DNA of 64,000 nucleotides from Planococcus ruber (GTDB taxonomy: Bacteria > Bacillota > Bacilli > Bacillales_A > Planococcaceae). The number at the start of each line of letters is the position of its first letter. Position 1 is the first letter of the stretch. The notes under the pieces are model-generated. The model saw only the letters and a program-made list of their open reading frames with translations. It was not told the DNA's origin and ran no database searches. This document shows positions 52,078-60,856 of the stretch, piece by piece. Location of the stretch: positions 1,137,395 through 1,201,394 of the forward strand of contig NZ_JALHAG010000001.1 in assembly GCF_022819085.1 (NCBI RefSeq), given 5' to 3'. The position numbers and the translations under genes were made by a program.

Positions 52078-52911
52078 ATGGCAGGATTCTGGTATACAGA
52101 AAAACAGACCGAGAATTTCGGGATTACAATGAAAATCAATAAAACGCTTCACACGGAGCAAACGGATTTTCAATATTTGGAGATGGCTGAGACAGCAGAA
52201 TGGGGCAACATGCTTTTTCTTGACGGCATGGTCATGACATCTGAAAAAGACGAATTCGTCTACCATGAAATGGTGGCGCACGTTCCGTTGTTCACGCATC
52301 CAAATCCTGAAAATGTGTTGGTTGTAGGCGGCGGAGACGGCGGCGTGATCCGTGAAGTGCTGAAACACCCTTCAGTGAAAAAAGCGACGCTTGTCGATAT
52401 CGACGGCAAAGTGATCGAGTACTCGAAGAAATTCCTGCCATCGATTGCGTCAGGCCTTGAGGATTCACGCGTGGACGTAATCGTCGGCGACGGCTTCATG
52501 CACATTGCGGAATCTGAAAATAAATACGACGTGATCATGGTCGATTCGACAGAACCGGTTGGCCCAGCTGTGAATTTATTCACGAAAGGCTTTTACGCGG
52601 GCATCTCGCGCGCTTTGAAAGAGGACGGCATTTTCGTTGCGCAATCGGACAACCCATGGTTCAAAGCGGAGTTGATCACACAAGTCCAAAAAGACGTGAA
52701 GGAAATCTTCCCGATCACGAAATTGTACTTGGCGAACATCCCGACGTACCCATCAGGCCTTTGGGCGTTTACAATCGGTTCGAAGAAATACGATCCGACA
52801 GCTGTTCCAGCTGAACGCTTCCATGACATCGAAACTAAGTATTACACGAAAGAATTGCATAACGCGGCATTCGTCTTGCCGAAATTCGTGAAAGATATGG
52901 CAGGCGAATAA
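52078..52911 (+). CDS. speE: polyamine aminopropyltransferase (spermidine synthase)
   Basis: 277 residues. [59 protein letters not shown] (decarboxylated-SAM loop), [20 protein letters not shown] and AQSDNPWF are the family signatures. It transfers aminopropyl to putrescine. AAAGGAG precedes ATG. It is followed by speB one base after its stop. Confidence 0.95.
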   Translation: MAGFWYTEKQTENFGITMKINKTLHTEQTDFQYLEMAETAEWGNMLFLDGMVMTSEKDEFVYHEMVAHVPLFTHPNPENVLVVGGGDGGVIREVLKHPSVKKATLVDIDGKVIEYSKKFLPSIASGLEDSRVDVIVGDGFMHIAESENKYDVIMVDSTEPVGPAVNLFTKGFYAGISRALKEDGIFVAQSDNPWFKAELITQVQKDVKEIFPITKLYLANIPTYPSGLWAFTIGSKKYDPTAVPAERFHDIETKYYTKELHNAAFVLPKFVKDMAGE

Positions 52912-52912
52912 G

Positions 52913-53785
52913 ATGCGCTTCGACGAGACGTATTCTGGAAAAGTATTTATCAAAAGCCATCCGAATTATGAAGAATCGAAAGCGGTCCTTTACGGAATGC
53001 CGATGGACTGGACCGTCAGCTACCGTCCCGGTTCCCGGTTTGGCCCGAACAAAATCCGTGAAGTGTCGATCGGCCTGGAAGAGTATAGCCCTTACCTGGA
53101 CCGTGAACTGGATGACGTGAAATTTTTCGATGCCGGCGATATCCCATTGCCATTCGGCAACCCGGAAAAATCGCTGCTTGAAATCGAAACGTATATCCAT
53201 ACGCTTTTGGCTGACAATAAAATCCCAATCGGCATGGGCGGCGAACATCTAGTATCGCTTCCGGTGATGAAGGCAGTGGCGAGCAAATACGATGATTTAG
53301 CGATTATTCATTTTGATGCGCACACCGACCTCCGTGAAAACTATGAAGGCGAAGAATACTCGCATTCGACGCCGATCCGCAAAATCGCAGATCATATCGG
53401 ACCGAAAAACGTGTATTCGTTCGGCATCCGTTCAGGAATGAAAGAAGAATTCGTTTGGGCAAAAGAAAACGGCATGCACATTTCCATGTTCGAAGTGTTG
53501 GAACCATTGAAAGAAGTCTTGCCGACACTTTCTGGCCGTCCAGTTTATGTAACGATTGATATCGACGTCCTGGATCCGGCGCATGCACCGGGAACCGGAA
53601 CCGTTGATGCAGGCGGCATCACTTCCCGCGAACTGCTCGCATCGATCCACGCCATCGCCGCTTCCGGCGTCAATGTCGTCGGCTTCGATTTGGTGGAAGT
53701 GTCTCCGGTTTACGACCACTCCGACCAGACAGCCAACACCGCGAGCAAACTGCTGCGCGAAATGATTTTGGGTTGGGTGAAATAA
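52913..53785 (+). CDS. speB: agmatinase
   Basis: 290 residues, arginase/ureohydrolase fold. Mn-binding motifs are IGMGGEHLVSLPVMKA, AIIHFDAHTDLRENYEGEEY and VYVTIDIDVLDPAHAPGTGT. It hydrolyses agmatine to putrescine and urea, supplying speE. A hairpin repeat begins on the base after its TAA stop, and a terminator follows about 375 bp further on. Confidence 0.94.
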   Translation: MRFDETYSGKVFIKSHPNYEESKAVLYGMPMDWTVSYRPGSRFGPNKIREVSIGLEEYSPYLDRELDDVKFFDAGDIPLPFGNPEKSLLEIETYIHTLLADNKIPIGMGGEHLVSLPVMKAVASKYDDLAIIHFDAHTDLRENYEGEEYSHSTPIRKIADHIGPKNVYSFGIRSGMKEEFVWAKENGMHISMFEVLEPLKEVLPTLSGRPVYVTIDIDVLDPAHAPGTGTVDAGGITSRELLASIHAIAASGVNVVGFDLVEVSPVYDHSDQTANTASKLLREMILGWVK

Positions 53786-53907
53786 CGAAAAGCGGAAACG
53801 GCCGTGTAGCCGCGAAAAGCTTAAGGCGGATTGCCGAAGCGGCGCTTTTTGCCGCACAGGCGAGACGACTTAAGACCTCGAGCGGCTGGCCGTTGGAGCT
53901 GGACAAT
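53786..53907. repeat. hairpin repeat element, first of three diverged copies after speB
   Basis: 122 bp starting CGAAAAGCGGAAACGGCC. Stems are ACGGCC/GGCCGT, AGCCGC/GCGGCT, CTTAAG/CTTAAG, GCC/GGC and GCGGC/GCCGC around GCTTTTT; it ends GGAGCTGGACAAT. Confidence 0.88.
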
Positions 53908-54032
53908 AAGAAAAGCGTAGGCAGCTCGTCAGCCGCGACAAGCGCTGGAAGCCTTAGCAGTAATGGCGGTTTTTGCCATTGCGGATAAGGCTGAAGCGAC
54001 CTCGAGCGGCTAGCTGCCGGAGTCTGGACAAT
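53908..54032. repeat. hairpin repeat element, second copy after speB
   Basis: 125 bp starting AAGAAAAGCGTAGGCAGCT. Stems GGCAGCT/AGCTGCC, AGCCTTA/TAAGGCT and AATGGC/GCCATT replace those of the other copies while keeping the fold; it ends CTGGACAAT. Confidence 0.85.
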
Positions 54033-54149
54033 AAGAAAAGCGGAAAGAGCCGGTTAGCTTCGGCAGTCATAAGATGGACCAAGAGGAGGCTGTTGTCGCC
54101 GCAGTGGGCCAGCTTATGGCCGAGAAGCTGGCTCTTGCAGCTGGACAAT
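54033..54149. repeat. hairpin repeat element, third copy after speB
   Basis: 117 bp starting AAGAAAAGCGGAAAGAGCC. Stems AGAGCC/GGCTCT, AGCTTC/GAAGCT and CATAAG/CTTATG; it ends AGCTGGACAAT. Confidence 0.85.
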
Positions 54150-54191
54150 AAGAAAAGCGGAAACGGCCTGGAAATTTCCAGGCCGTTTTTA
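54150..54191 (+). terminator. speEB terminator formed by a shortened repeat copy
   Basis: It begins with the same AAGAAAAGCGGAAACGGCC as the repeats but closes at once: AAACGGCCTGGAAA is followed by TTTCCAGGCCGTTT and a T run. Confidence 0.85.
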
Positions 54192-54235
54192 TTTCGGCAA
54201 ATTTTGGAGCGGTGGAACGCAGACTTGGGCTAAAT

Positions 54236-54298
54236 GATCATAGAATCCAGAAAAGTGATTATAGAACGCTCGAACCCGCTTATAAGACCATCAAAATA
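54236..54298. repeat. short 21-bp-period array E, three ATA-core units
   Basis: TGATCATAGAA (54236), TGATTATAGAA (54257) and CGCTTATAAGA (54278) are 21 bp apart. Only the first two are close; the third is degenerate. It lies before hmoB and may be a smaller array of the same kind as A-D. Confidence 0.45.
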
Positions 54299-54356
54299 GA
54301 ATCTTTCAAAAAGAAACGGTAAGATGAAAGAGAAAATAGTGAAAGAGGTGCTGACG

Positions 54357-54854
54357 ATGGAATTATACAAATGGACCGGACCGCGCGATCAGGGAATATC
54401 GATCCTTGCATCCTCGCCGAATTCCCGGCTGATTTATTTGGTGGACGGCGAAGAGTCGACGGTGTTGTTTGAAGCAGAGGCGGGCACAGCGCCGCAAGGA
54501 TTTGAAGCATTTCAGATCTTGAACGCAGTCGGCGATATCAATGACGGATTTTATGCAGTCTTCAACAACATCCCGGTATCTGAAGAAGGGCGCGAATTGT
54601 TTGAAGAACGTTTTCAAAACCGTGCCGGCAAAGTGGAAGAAGAGCCGGGCTTCGCGGCGATCCGGGTGCTGCGCCCATTAAACTCCGACACATACATCAT
54701 TTTGACGTTATGGAAAGACGAAGAATCGTTTACAAACTGGCAGCAGTCGCAGGCATATAGCCACGCGCATGCGAAACGCGGCACGTCAGATGGCATCGAC
54801 AAACGTCCGAATATTTTTCCGCGGCCTTCTTTCGTCAAAACGTATACGCGGTAA
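54357..54854 (+). CDS. hmoB: HmoB-like heme-degrading monooxygenase (ABM family)
   Basis: 165 residues, the length of B. subtilis HmoB. The C-terminal ABM domain runs from FYAVFNNIPVSEEGRELFEE through NRAGKVEEEPGFAAIRVLRP to LTLWKDEESFTNWQQSQAYSHAH, with the Asn, Trp and His expected of IsdG-type heme oxygenases. The N-terminal part is an HmoB-type extension. AAGAGGTGCTGACG precedes ATG. Fold and length support the call; the heme substrate is inferred. Confidence 0.82.
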   Translation: MELYKWTGPRDQGISILASSPNSRLIYLVDGEESTVLFEAEAGTAPQGFEAFQILNAVGDINDGFYAVFNNIPVSEEGRELFEERFQNRAGKVEEEPGFAAIRVLRPLNSDTYIILTLWKDEESFTNWQQSQAYSHAHAKRGTSDGIDKRPNIFPRPSFVKTYTR

Positions 54855-54868
54855 AGTGGATTCGAGTG

Positions 54869-54897
54869 GCGCACAGCCTGGCTGTGCGCTTTTTTTA
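54869..54897 (+). terminator. terminator after hmoB
   Basis: GCGCACAGC-CTG-GCTGTGCGC followed by seven T. Confidence 0.9.
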
Positions 54898-54993
54898 TTG
54901 CAGAGGCGGCGACTCTCCCAAACTTAATTGAAAAACGGGTGCAATACAGGCTATAATATAAAGGTTATCAATCGACAGGAAGGCGGAAGCGTT

Positions 54994-55404
54994 TTGAAAA
55001 AATCCGTACAAATCAAACTGACAACGAAAATCCGCCAACCGGATGTTGAAGAGCAAGTGTTGGAAATGTGGTCGGAAGGCACAAAGACGGTTAAAAACAA
55101 CCGGCTTTATTTGCAGTATGAGGAGCAGCTTGAAGAGCTCAGCATCCGGACGACCGTGAAGATCAGCGAAGATGAAGCAGTAATTATGAGAAGCGGAGGC
55201 TTGCAGATGCGGCTGCCGTTTTTATTACATAAAGAGCAAACGGGAAATTTAACGAATGAACAGGGGTCTTTCATGCTGACGACCAAAGCGCACGAATTGT
55301 CGGCAACCGATACGCGTTTCAAAGTTCGATACGATCTGGCGATGGGCTCGTCCCATGTCGGGGAATACGAAATGGAAATACAATTTATGGAGGGTAAATC
55401 ATGA
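54994..55404 (+). CDS. ywiB: YwiB family protein (DUF1934)
   Basis: 136 residues. [40 protein letters not shown] and [12 protein letters not shown] fit the DUF1934/YwiB beta-barrel, lipocalin-like fold; function is unknown. The start is TTG 54994 after GGAAGGCGGAAG. It overlaps argS by four bases, as in Bacillus. Confidence 0.85.
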   Translation: MKKSVQIKLTTKIRQPDVEEQVLEMWSEGTKTVKNNRLYLQYEEQLEELSIRTTVKISEDEAVIMRSGGLQMRLPFLLHKEQTGNLTNEQGSFMLTTKAHELSATDTRFKVRYDLAMGSSHVGEYEMEIQFMEGKS

Positions 55405-57062
55405 ATGCAGTAGAAAAAGTGCAACAAGCCATCAAAACGGCTATTAGCGAAGCGGTCCAAAAAGCCGAGTTAACAACCGAACCAATGGATATCCATTTGG
55501 AGTCGCCAAAAGACAAAGCGAATGGCGATTATGCCACGAATGTTGCGATGCAATTGACACGCATCGCGAAAAAAGCGCCGCGTGCGATTGCGGAAGCGAT
55601 TGTGGAAAACATGGATAAAGAATCGGCGAATATTGAAAAAGTGGAAATTGCAGGCCCGGGCTTTATCAATATCACCATCAAAAAAGATTATTTGCTGGAT
55701 GTCGTCAAAACCGTATTGGAGCAGAAGGAAGAGTACGGCCGCACCAATTCAGGCGCAGGCGAACGCATCCAGGTCGAGTTCGTTTCAGCGAATCCAACCG
55801 GCGACTTGCACCTAGGACATGCCCGCGGATCCTCTGTCGGCGACTCGCTTTGCAATGTGCTTGACCTTGCAGGCTATGACGTTTCACGCGAATACTACAT
55901 CAACGATGCCGGAAACCAGATCAACAATTTGGCGCTTTCGATCGAAGCCCGTTATTTTGAAGCGCTTGGCCAAGGCGACAGCATGCCGGAAGACGGCTAC
56001 CGCGGCCAAGACATTAAAGATATCGCAGAAGACCTGGTAAAAGAACACGGCGATAAATTTGTTGCGATGACGCACGAAGAACGTTTTGAAGCATTCCGCA
56101 AACACGGTTTGAAAGTGGAGCTGGCGAAGCTTCAGCAGGACCTTGCGGATTTCCGCGTGGAATTTGATGTCTGGTATCCTGAGTCTTCTCTATATGAAAA
56201 CGGAAAAATCGATAAGGCGTTGGCAAAACTCCGTGAAAATGGGCATGTCTATGAAGAAGACGGCGCTACATGGTTCCGCTCCACAGCATTCGGCGACGAC
56301 AAAGACCGCGTATTGATCAAGAACGACGGATCTTATACGTACTTGACGCCGGATATCGCTTACCACGAAGATAAATTGCAGCGCGGGTTTGATAAATTGA
56401 TCAATATTTGGGGAGCTGACCACCATGGCTACATTCCGCGTATGAAAGCGGCAATCGAGGCGCTTGGCTACGACCGCGACACGTTGGAAGTGAACATCGT
56501 ACAAATGGTGCAGCTATACAAAGACGGCGAGAAGATGAAAATGAGCAAGCGTACCGGCAAAGCTGTGACGATGCGTGAATTGGTCGAGCTTGTCGGCTTA
56601 GACGCAGTCCGCTATTTCTTCGCGATGCGCTCAGGCGATTCGCATATGGACTTCGATTTGGACTTGGCCGTTTCCCAGTCCAATGAAAATCCGGTTTACT
56701 ACTCGCAGTATGCGCATGCCCGCATCTGTTCGATTGTGCGCCAGGCAGAAGAGCAAGGCTTTACTGCCTCAACGGACCATTTGGACTTATTATCTTCAGA
56801 AAAAGAAGTGGATGTCTTGAAGAAAATCGGTGATTTCCCGAAAGTGGTTGCCGATGCTGCGAAGCTGCGTGCACCGCACCGCATTACGACGTACATCCAA
56901 GAACTTGCTTCGAACTTCCATAGCTTCTACAATGCCAATAAAGTATTGGATGCGACAAATGAAGATTTGACGCGTGCCCGTCTGGCTTTGATTACAGCGG
57001 TTCGGACGACGATTGCGAATGCATTGAAAGTAATCGGCGTTTCAGCACCGGATAAAATGTAA
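55401..57062 (+). CDS. argS: arginyl-tRNA synthetase
   Basis: 553 residues, class I synthetase. The Arg_tRNA_synt_N domain is at the start. The HIGH motif is in [20 protein letters not shown], and DDHHGYIPR-type [13 protein letters not shown] precedes the KMSKS loop ([20 protein letters not shown]). The C-terminal DALR anticodon domain follows [15 protein letters not shown]. It charges tRNA-Arg. The start overlaps the ywiB stop (ATGA). No rpoE follows, unlike Bacillus. Confidence 0.97.
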   Translation: MNAVEKVQQAIKTAISEAVQKAELTTEPMDIHLESPKDKANGDYATNVAMQLTRIAKKAPRAIAEAIVENMDKESANIEKVEIAGPGFINITIKKDYLLDVVKTVLEQKEEYGRTNSGAGERIQVEFVSANPTGDLHLGHARGSSVGDSLCNVLDLAGYDVSREYYINDAGNQINNLALSIEARYFEALGQGDSMPEDGYRGQDIKDIAEDLVKEHGDKFVAMTHEERFEAFRKHGLKVELAKLQQDLADFRVEFDVWYPESSLYENGKIDKALAKLRENGHVYEEDGATWFRSTAFGDDKDRVLIKNDGSYTYLTPDIAYHEDKLQRGFDKLINIWGADHHGYIPRMKAAIEALGYDRDTLEVNIVQMVQLYKDGEKMKMSKRTGKAVTMRELVELVGLDAVRYFFAMRSGDSHMDFDLDLAVSQSNENPVYYSQYAHARICSIVRQAEEQGFTASTDHLDLLSSEKEVDVLKKIGDFPKVVADAAKLRAPHRITTYIQELASNFHSFYNANKVLDATNEDLTRARLALITAVRTTIANALKVIGVSAPDKM

Positions 57063-57120
57063 ACTTTCTGTTTTTCAAATGAATGTGTATAATGAAAATG
57101 AATCAATTGAATAGTTGAAA

Positions 57121-57283
57121 TCATAAAGGTGCTTATGTGTAACCGCATAAGTTAAAAGGGAAGCCGGTTCGAATCCGGCGCGGTCCCGCCACTGTAAGTG
57201 TGAGCAATCTGTTGAAGCCACTGGAGCAAGACTCCGGGAAGGCGCAGAAAGCGTTGAGCACGAGCCAGGAGACCTGCCTTTAT
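57121..57283 (+). promoter_or_regulatory. cobalamin riboswitch aptamer
   Basis: Conserved elements are in order: AGGTGCTTATGTG, AAAAGGGAAGCCGGTTCGAA, GCGGTCCCGCCACTGTAAGTG and GAGCCAGGAGACCTGCC (57261-57277). This is the adenosylcobalamin-type aptamer. A possible promoter has TATAAT at 57088-57093 with a weak TTTCTG 17 bp upstream. It controls the corrinoid operon that follows. Confidence 0.95.
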
Positions 57284-57346
57284 GAAACGCCCCATTAGCC
57301 TGCGAGGACCGGCTGGATGCATAGTTTTCTTTATGCCGTCCTTTCG

Positions 57347-57383
57347 TCCTTCCGCAGTCCTATCTATGCGGAAGGATTTTTTT
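57347..57383 (+). terminator. riboswitch-controlled terminator
   Basis: TCCTTCCGCA (57347-57356) pairs with TGCGGAAGGA (57367-57376) and is followed by seven T. It lies between the aptamer and btuF, so B12 binding likely ends transcription. Confidence 0.88.
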
Positions 57384-57431
57384 ATTTTTAATGCATTAAA
57401 ACAGAACATCAAGAGAAAAGGGGATACAGCA

Positions 57432-58409
57432 ATGAAAAAAGTTTGGAAGTTTGGAATGAGTGCGGGTATGGCGGCTTTGCTGCTGGCAGGCTGTGGTGAA
57501 GAGGCAGCACCGGTAGAAGAACAGGACGTAGAAACACCGGCAGAACCGCCAAAAGAGGTGGCGGAAGTCGAATTCCCGGTAACTTTAACGGATGCTGTCG
57601 GCGAAGAAGTGGTGATTGAAGAAGAGCCGGATGCGATTGTCTCGATGGTGCCTTCTAATACGGAAATCGCTTATGAACTGGGATTGAGTGAAAAGATGGT
57701 CGGGGTTTCCGATTTTGATAATTATCCGGAAGAAGCAGCAAGCGTTGAGAAAATTGGCGGACAGGAATTCAATGTGGAAAAAATCATTAGCCTGCAGCCC
57801 GATATCGTATTAGCGCATGAATCGAATTTAGGAATCGGAGACGCTGGATTGCAGCAGCTTCGAGATGCTGGCCTAGATGTATTTGTAGTTGAAGAAGCTA
57901 CCACTTTTGATGAAGTTTTTGAAACGATGACCATCATCGGGCAAGCGACAGGCACCATGGAAGAAGCGGATGCGCAAATTTCAGAGATGGAAGCGCAATT
58001 GGACGAAATCGAAGAAATGTCTGCAGAAGTAAAAGAACCGAAAAAAGTATTTGTCGAAGTGGGAAGTACGCCGGAAATCTATACGACCGGAACGGGCACG
58101 TTCATAGACGAAATGCTGTCAACGATTAATGCTGAAAACATCGCCGGCGATCAGGAAGGATGGGTCAGCATGGATCCGGAAGCGATCGTCAGCAGCAATC
58201 CGGACGTAATTGTTACTACTGAAGGCGCATACGTACCAAATGCGGTCGAGCTCATCATGGGACGCAATGGTTTTGCTGAAATCACAGCAGTACAAGACGA
58301 AGCGGTTTATAACCTCGACTCGGACAAATTGACACGCCAAGGCCCACGAGTGACAGAAGGATTGCTGGAGCTTGCACGAGCAGTATATCCAGAGGTCTAC
58401 GGTGAATAA
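57432..58409 (+). CDS. btuF: cobalamin ABC transporter substrate-binding lipoprotein
   Basis: 325 residues. The lipobox LLLAGCGEE is followed by an acidic linker and then a type III binding fold: VTLTDAVGEEVVIEEEPDAI, SMVPSNTEIAYELGLSEKMV, ISLQPDIVLAHESNL. It binds corrinoids outside the membrane; the riboswitch and downstream cob genes support cobalamin over siderophore. AAAAGGGGATACAGCA precedes ATG. Confidence 0.92.
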   Translation: MKKVWKFGMSAGMAALLLAGCGEEAAPVEEQDVETPAEPPKEVAEVEFPVTLTDAVGEEVVIEEEPDAIVSMVPSNTEIAYELGLSEKMVGVSDFDNYPEEAASVEKIGGQEFNVEKIISLQPDIVLAHESNLGIGDAGLQQLRDAGLDVFVVEEATTFDEVFETMTIIGQATGTMEEADAQISEMEAQLDEIEEMSAEVKEPKKVFVEVGSTPEIYTTGTGTFIDEMLSTINAENIAGDQEGWVSMDPEAIVSSNPDVIVTTEGAYVPNAVELIMGRNGFAEITAVQDEAVYNLDSDKLTRQGPRVTEGLLELARAVYPEVYGE

Positions 58410-59394
58410 AAACCTGATCGCCTACACGATATCCCTCATTTTATTGGCGGGAGCTGTAGTGTTGGGTGTAACGGTCGGCACGGTAACGATTTCGCCGCGG
58501 GTGCTATGGAATCCATCTTCGGATGAAACAGCAGCTAATATCCTTTGGAATATTCGGATGCCGCGTGTGGTTTTGGCAGGCCTTGTCGGAGCGGCGCTTG
58601 CTATTGCCGGGGCAGCTTTTCAAGGGCTGCTGAAAAATCCATTGGCCGATCCTTACACGTTAGGAGTGTCTTCCGGTGCCTCAGTAGGTGCCGTGACGAC
58701 GCTCTTTTTCGGCATTACCATCCCTTTTTTAGGAATTTTCACCTTACCGGTCATCAGTATGGCGGGCGCGCTGGCCACGATGTTGGCTGTCATGGCATTT
58801 GCCAAATTAGTGGACCGGTCGATGAAGATGGAAACGGTGATTTTGACTGGAATCATTTTCAGCTCTTTTCTCGGCTCGGTCATTTCTCTGATGATTGCTT
58901 TGACAGGGGAAGAGCTGCGCCAGATTATCGGTTGGCTTCTTGGTTCCGTTTCCATGCGCGGCTGGCCTTACGTGCAAATGGCGTTGCCATTCCTCCTCAT
59001 CGGCTCGTTTCTATTGTGGCTGAACCGCAGAGAGTTGAACGCCATGCTTTTTGGTGAAGAACGGGCACAGCATCTTGGCGTCAATATCAAAAGGAGCAAA
59101 ATGATGATTTTGGTCAGCGGTTCGGTTCTGACTGGTGCAGCCGTTGCCGTTTCCGGAACGATTGGATTTGTCGGGCTCGTGGTTCCGCATATGGTTCGCT
59201 TGCTGTGGGGATCGGACCATCGGCATGTGCTGCCGCTATCCTTTATCAACGGAGCCGCATTGCTGATCGTCTGTGACTTAGTTTCACGTACGATCATTTC
59301 GCCGACGGAACTTCCGATTGGCGTGATCACCGCCTTTATCGGCGCGCCCGTTTTTGCTTTTATCTTTTTCCGCCAACGCAAAGGAGTGGCTTAA
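58402..59394 (+). CDS. btuC: cobalamin ABC transporter permease
   Basis: 330 residues, FecCD/BtuC family, nine or ten helices. WNIRMPRVVLAGLVGAALAI and AGAAFQGLLKNPLADPYTLG with SSGASVGA are signatures, as is FVGLVVPHMVRLLWGSDHRH. The start is GTG 58402 behind AGAGGT and overlaps btuF by eight bases. It forms the membrane channel of the corrinoid importer. Confidence 0.93.
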   Translation: MNKNLIAYTISLILLAGAVVLGVTVGTVTISPRVLWNPSSDETAANILWNIRMPRVVLAGLVGAALAIAGAAFQGLLKNPLADPYTLGVSSGASVGAVTTLFFGITIPFLGIFTLPVISMAGALATMLAVMAFAKLVDRSMKMETVILTGIIFSSFLGSVISLMIALTGEELRQIIGWLLGSVSMRGWPYVQMALPFLLIGSFLLWLNRRELNAMLFGEERAQHLGVNIKRSKMMILVSGSVLTGAAVAVSGTIGFVGLVVPHMVRLLWGSDHRHVLPLSFINGAALLIVCDLVSRTIISPTELPIGVITAFIGAPVFAFIFFRQRKGVA

Positions 59395-59395
59395 T

Positions 59396-60856
59396 ATGTT
59401 GAAAATAGGAGGCTTAAGCGGCGGGTATGGGGACCGGAATATTGTCCAGAACGTTTCTTTTGCCGTAGCGAAAGGAACCATGCTCGGCATTTTAGGTCCG
59501 AACGGCAGCGGCAAATCGACCTTGATGAAATTGATCAGCGGCGTATTGCCGGCATCTTCCGGCACGGTCGAAATCGGTGGCAAAGAAATAGGGGCATTTC
59601 AAGCGAAAGAACTGGCGAGAGAAATGGCAGTGCTGCCGCAGCTTCACGCCCATGCGTTTGCCCATACGGTCCGCGAAACGATTGAGCTTGGCCGCTACCC
59701 GCATCAAAGCGGCTGGTTTTCTTCCTGGTCAAAGGAAGATGAAAGTGAAGTGCAGGAAGCGATGCGTTTGATGAACATCAGCCAATATGAAAAGACACAA
59801 ATTGATCAGCTGTCAGGCGGAGAACAGCAGCGGGTTTTCGTGGCGCAAGCTTTAGCCCAAAACGCCCGCGTTCTATTATTAGACGAACCAACCAATCATT
59901 TGGATATCAACCACCAAAAGGAATTATTAGACACGATTAAAAAACAGGCAATCGAAAAAAATCTGACGGTCGTTTCGATTTTCCATGACATCAATATCGC
60001 CTCCATGTATTGCGACCAGCTCTTGCTATTGGATCAAGGGCAGATTGTCCGCATGGGCGAGCCGCACGAAGTTGTAAGAGCGCAGGATATCGAAACGGTT
60101 TACCATACACGCGTCAGCAACCATCCCCATCCCGAGCTCCCAAAACCGCAGATTACCTTGCTGCCCGGAGTGGAGCGGAAAGCTGCCGCTGCGAAAATAG
60201 CAGCCGAGGATTTTCTGGTTTCGCCTGAAATGGTCCTCTACCAAAGTGAAATGCCTTTGAAAACTGTTTCTTCCGCGGTCATCAATGCGGGTTCAGGCTG
60301 GTTCCGTACTTTTATCAACCGCCATGTGGACATGAATTACAATATCGACGACAGCGTTCAGGAAATGACCGGGTTTATTGAAAATAAAGGCTTCAAGCCG
60401 ACAGAAACCGTCGGCATGATGACGGCTGTGCGAACCGAACATGCGGTGGTAAAAGAGTATGAAGGAGATTTCGGGTCCGTCGTCATTGCCGTGACCGCAG
60501 GGGTAGGAAATGCCGTCGATGTCTCAAAAGCGGTTGAACGGGAAGTTGGCGTCGGTACGATCAATACATGGATCATGGTCAATGGCCATTTGTCGGACGA
60601 GGCGTTTATCCAAGCGATGATTACGGCGACGGAAGCCAAAACAAAAGCGCTTCATCAAGAAGGAGTAAAAGATCCGTTGACAGGCACGATTGCTACTGGA
60701 ACTTCGACAGACAGCTGCCTCGTATCCGCTACGCAGCAAGGCGGATATTTGCCGTATGCCGGACCCATTACAGAACTGGGCAAATTGATTGGTACGGGTG
60801 TTTTTGAATGCACTGTAGAAGCACTTGAATCCTATCGGCAGGCGAAAGCGCAATGA
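59396..60856 (+). CDS. BtuD ATPase fused to CbiZ adenosylcobinamide amidohydrolase
   Basis: 486 residues in two parts. Residues 1 to about 245 are the importer ATPase: GILGPNGSGKSTLMKLIS, DQLSGGEQQRVFVAQALAQ, RVLLLDEPTNHLDINHQ. Residues about 265-480 form a CbiZ domain (SSAVINAGSGWFRTFINRHV, TAVRTEHAVVKEYEGDFGSV, GTATGTSTDS-like TIATGTSTDSCLVSATQQGG). CbiZ hydrolyses adenosyl-pseudocobalamin-type corrinoids or adenosylcobinamide to adenosylcobyric acid for remodelling. B. subtilis YvrA has the same fusion. AAAGGAG precedes ATG. Confidence 0.92.
   Translation: MLKIGGLSGGYGDRNIVQNVSFAVAKGTMLGILGPNGSGKSTLMKLISGVLPASSGTVEIGGKEIGAFQAKELAREMAVLPQLHAHAFAHTVRETIELGRYPHQSGWFSSWSKEDESEVQEAMRLMNISQYEKTQIDQLSGGEQQRVFVAQALAQNARVLLLDEPTNHLDINHQKELLDTIKKQAIEKNLTVVSIFHDINIASMYCDQLLLLDQGQIVRMGEPHEVVRAQDIETVYHTRVSNHPHPELPKPQITLLPGVERKAAAAKIAAEDFLVSPEMVLYQSEMPLKTVSSAVINAGSGWFRTFINRHVDMNYNIDDSVQEMTGFIENKGFKPTETVGMMTAVRTEHAVVKEYEGDFGSVVIAVTAGVGNAVDVSKAVEREVGVGTINTWIMVNGHLSDEAFIQAMITATEAKTKALHQEGVKDPLTGTIATGTSTDSCLVSATQQGGYLPYAGPITELGKLIGTGVFECTVEALESYRQAKAQ

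Noticed and set aside
57160-57182. tRNA T-arm-like GCCGGTTCGAATCCGGC
   Set aside because: It is the P-stem part of the cobalamin riboswitch; no acceptor or anticodon arm surrounds it.
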